A stretch of 64,000 nucleotides of DNA from Chondrinema litorale (GTDB taxonomy: Bacteria; Bacteroidota; Bacteroidia; Cytophagales; Flammeovirgaceae): assembly GCF_026250525.1 (NCBI RefSeq), contig NZ_CP111050.1:174142-238141 (forward strand), given 5' to 3'. Positions within the stretch are counted from its first letter, which is position 1. Each line of letters opens with the position of its first letter. Positions 63,801 through 64,000 of this stretch are shown here, piece by piece. Below the pieces are notes generated by a model, which had not been told where the DNA came from, did not search any database, and saw nothing but the letters and a program-made list of their open reading frames with translations. A program made the position numbers and the translations under genes.

Positions 63801-64000
63801 TTCAAATATGAGCATGAAACTCCATTTGAATTCCCGATTATCTCGCTAAGAGGTAAAGATGATCCGGGAGTAAGTTTAGAGCAAGTAGCAAGATGGAAAG
63901 AAGAAACCACATTGCCACACACAGTTATCGAAAGAAAAGGTGGTCACAGATACCTAGTCGATGACAGTGAATTTGTAAGCAATCTGGTAAAAGATAAACT
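57840..64000 (+). CDS. Type I polyketide synthase, single module KS-AT-DH-KR-ACP-TE (right end cut by window)
   Basis: At least 2053 residues, open to the right edge. Ketosynthase (residues 5-430) is complete: Cys175 in VDTGCSSSL, His310 in EAHGTGT, His350 in NIGHMEAA. Acyltransferase (536-830): PGQGSQ, Ser625 in GHSMGE, and VASH at 726-729, mixed between malonyl (HAFH) and methylmalonyl (YASH) signatures, so the extender is uncertain. Dehydratase (890-1170): His929 in DHVVNNATVLPG (Gly of HxxxG is Asn) and Asp1100 in HPAILDSCFQ. Ketoreductase (1190-1640): the cofactor loop is TGCGTAIH and not TGGxGxxG, and the catalytic Tyr is Ala1605 (GHGSAVAAN), so it is probably inactive. ACP: Ser1766 in LGIDSL. 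Thioesterase: Ser1904 in GHSMGGA and the GGH motif near the edge. No ER or methyltransferase is seen. The end lies within or just after the thioesterase. The gene is richer in GC than its surroundings. Confidence 0.93.
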   Translation, partial: MSHFAPIAIIGMACRFPKAPNIRAFWDLLSSGGNTIEEMSEKRWNFDLFYDPDPATPNKCYQKHGSFLDKIHDFDPLLFNISPAEAIEMSPSQKLMLELTWEAIEDNNLSYDEIVGKKVGFYLGNVWNDFEHLRKHLNANTTLHSAIGQSTSVIANRVSYTFGFTGPSLVVDTGCSSSLVALHLACQSIWEGSSDMSFVGGINHILDHDQYILLSKFGGLSKKGQCSTFSDDVDGFVRGEGAGIILLKRLEDAQRDGDNIIGLVKGSSINNNGFNVNLPATSTKGQIEMLEEAYKHSGIAPSDVHYVEAHGTGTKLGDPTETTAIGRFFANGRQEERPLKIGSVKTNIGHMEAAAGIAGLLKVLLAMQHGKIPSNLNFRAPNPDIPFKELKLEINNSNSEWGTLEGESKKAGVNSFGWGGTNAHAVIEEYIPAEVKEETEPVLATDAFLLCLSAKSESALKAYAKNYAEHIGNASSLEEVAALCAATIINKPKLNYRISIAGNSQEELQENLRIFYEEGEEVPLAKLSGEAKVVFIFPGQGSQWVGMGKELYQSEPVFKAMIDACDAAFAKYTDWSLIEQLHAEKEASRLKEIDIIQPSLFAIEIALAKLWMSKGIMPDAVVGHSMGEVASAFIAGAIDLNDAANIICSRSKLMKTVSNTGGAMGVTELTVAQAEATIEKYNGKLSVAVSNSPKSTVIAGDETSLLEVLAELEAKDLFCRQVKVDVASHSPQMDPLMGPLETQLAELKAVKNPITYYSTVLNQVVPGEELTKEYWVKNLRGMVRFSEVIGTLLEENHTVFIEMSPHPVLTNAINECAQGRQKEVVTVGSTLRDKPEKRSFNGFVGKLFEQGYAINWKEFYQIEKAPAMQLPTYPMQKKRYALEDRSAQKNGEMGKNPLLGRRIQLAGIDDIFIWENKLSLEHLSFVKDHVVNNATVLPGVSYLEILYAALQEAFGNAFHQVEDLHFKRPIYLYDNETIDTQLKITRTGANRAVFNYNVKTVSGGNIKWVTTAEGNLRICGSREYVSDDYIYNLVRSKDDTFIKKEDFYKVTNSIGIQYGSIFQGINWILINNTQAIAHVTPNSLIAGHDNKYFIHPAILDSCFQTIFTPILAPDVKNTKYSTFLSQLKGFRWFNKPEPGNDILVKAETIDTIIEPNGITKQQVALQLYDESGNFLADIEFIEAVIIDNDQLYSNKETDWLYHTNWEKVHIQARKQEALVEEESIELQEGKLEKTWLIFEDHLGVEKKLIRLFKERGHRLIKVGFGDEFTKIDENHFQVNYLEKERIKELFSHLHDNHIYCEGIIHAASLNDHINYENLLVEDLDYFQNAGSILLINLHQVMSGRYQDAMQDAFPNLVVLSNGLLPVANKSTQLNITLAPMWGLAKVLFNEEPAYHCTRVDLSYFPDDREVAKLYDVIFAESKDEPELVIREEAIYASRLERENLPVFNLETVEFQDDKTFVVTGCGTAIHTMINWIIQKGIHNIALINDCIDAKEKHQAFIDEHSGKGINLKMFKADITDIIQLNKAINQVQEEMPPIKGIIHAAGLMETALISELDTKAFRKMLAPKMMGTWNLHTISLNLPLKHFIVFSSANSLIGLNGHGSAVAANTFVDFFAHFRVKQGLPCVAINWGAIEDATTEDETPSTEVSIVNEGFIPFKMEKGLDILDKLYTLAPAQLSIALMDVQKTIEHYDTLAETNYFSKLISAQATYHSDEELLRTALETGEKEATIALIAQIVTKKVAAITKASLDLISNSSTFKGLGIDSLMAIKLRNQLEQTMGIKMAVNNFWKYASIGQFSAFTYEAILKEEAGSNSDQSPWWVSHQEKDAGFYLYCFHDAGASSTLYDTWEELHPAVELRAIELPGRGSRTGEQMFTDMTELVSKLAEEIYQHNNSKPFVFFGHSMGGAIAFEIAKVFRRKQQPLPEMIFTSSTPALFSYDRNDLTNRMTDEELIGRFPHLSKESIPDEELRQSLVNIMRADLKLLDSFKYEHETPFEFPIISLRGKDDPGVSLEQVARWKEETTLPHTVIERKGGHRYLVDDSEFVSNLVKDK

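Noticed and set aside
58466..63922. Several antisense ORFs opposite the PKS gene
   Set aside because: They are shadows of a GC-richer coding strand; the plus frame carries all recognisable PKS motifs.

Overview
The window looks like a chromosomal segment of a low-GC (roughly one-third G+C) Bacteroidota bacterium, most likely a marine or gliding Cytophagales-type organism. I base this on a SusC/SusD pair with an ECF sigma/FecR switch, two very large secreted proteins with type IX secretion (T9SS) C-terminal sorting domains, a two-component sensor with a periplasmic propeller, several short Crp/Fnr regulators, and few strong ribosome binding sites. The species cannot be named from the sequence. 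No rRNA, tRNA, CRISPR array or prophage was seen.

Layout. 1-5.3 kb (minus strand): a truncated membrane protein, a Crp/Fnr regulator, a PepSY membrane protein and a two-subunit molybdenum oxidoreductase (IorA/IorB type). 5.7-13.1 kb (plus): a cytosolic multi-PAS hybrid histidine kinase, ribose-5-phosphate isomerase, an unusual DEAH helicase with a predicted membrane hairpin, and a ChbG-like deacetylase lipoprotein. 13.2-16.6 kb (minus): a propeller-type sensor kinase. 17.0-18.0 kb: a decayed GH3-family gene. 18.4-20.8 kb (minus): an FtsX/MacB-type permease. 21.0-25.9 kb (plus): small genes including DinB, two more Crp/Fnr regulators and an FAD monooxygenase. 25.9-28.0 kb (minus): an aldo/keto reductase and an AraC regulator. 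28.0-29.0 kb: a complete IS1595-type insertion sequence with precise ends and an 8-bp target duplication. 29.2-30.5 kb: a Tat-exported PLP enzyme.

30.8-40.8 kb is a nutrient-uptake locus: ECF sigma factor, FecR anti-sigma, an STN-containing SusC receptor, SusD and two surface lipoproteins, with no glycoside hydrolase. An M43 metalloprotease lipoprotein follows. 42.0-57.2 kb holds a T9SS-exported adhesin-like protein, a secreted beta-lactamase-family hydrolase, a pentapeptide-like secreted protein, a two-gene unit (a small ubiquitin/MoaD-like protein ending in Gly-Gly, then a DUF4132 protein), and a 1786-residue mosaic T9SS protein. From 57.84 kb to the right edge is a type I polyketide synthase (KS-AT-DH-KR-ACP-TE) with a clear rise in GC and an apparently dead ketoreductase. 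It is cut by the window edge, so any partner genes lie outside.

The two best candidates for something undescribed are the Gly-Gly small protein coupled to DUF4132 (48.5-51.5 kb) and the one-module PKS with a disabled ketoreductase (57.8-64 kb). Everything here comes from reading the sequence; no database or structure search was run.
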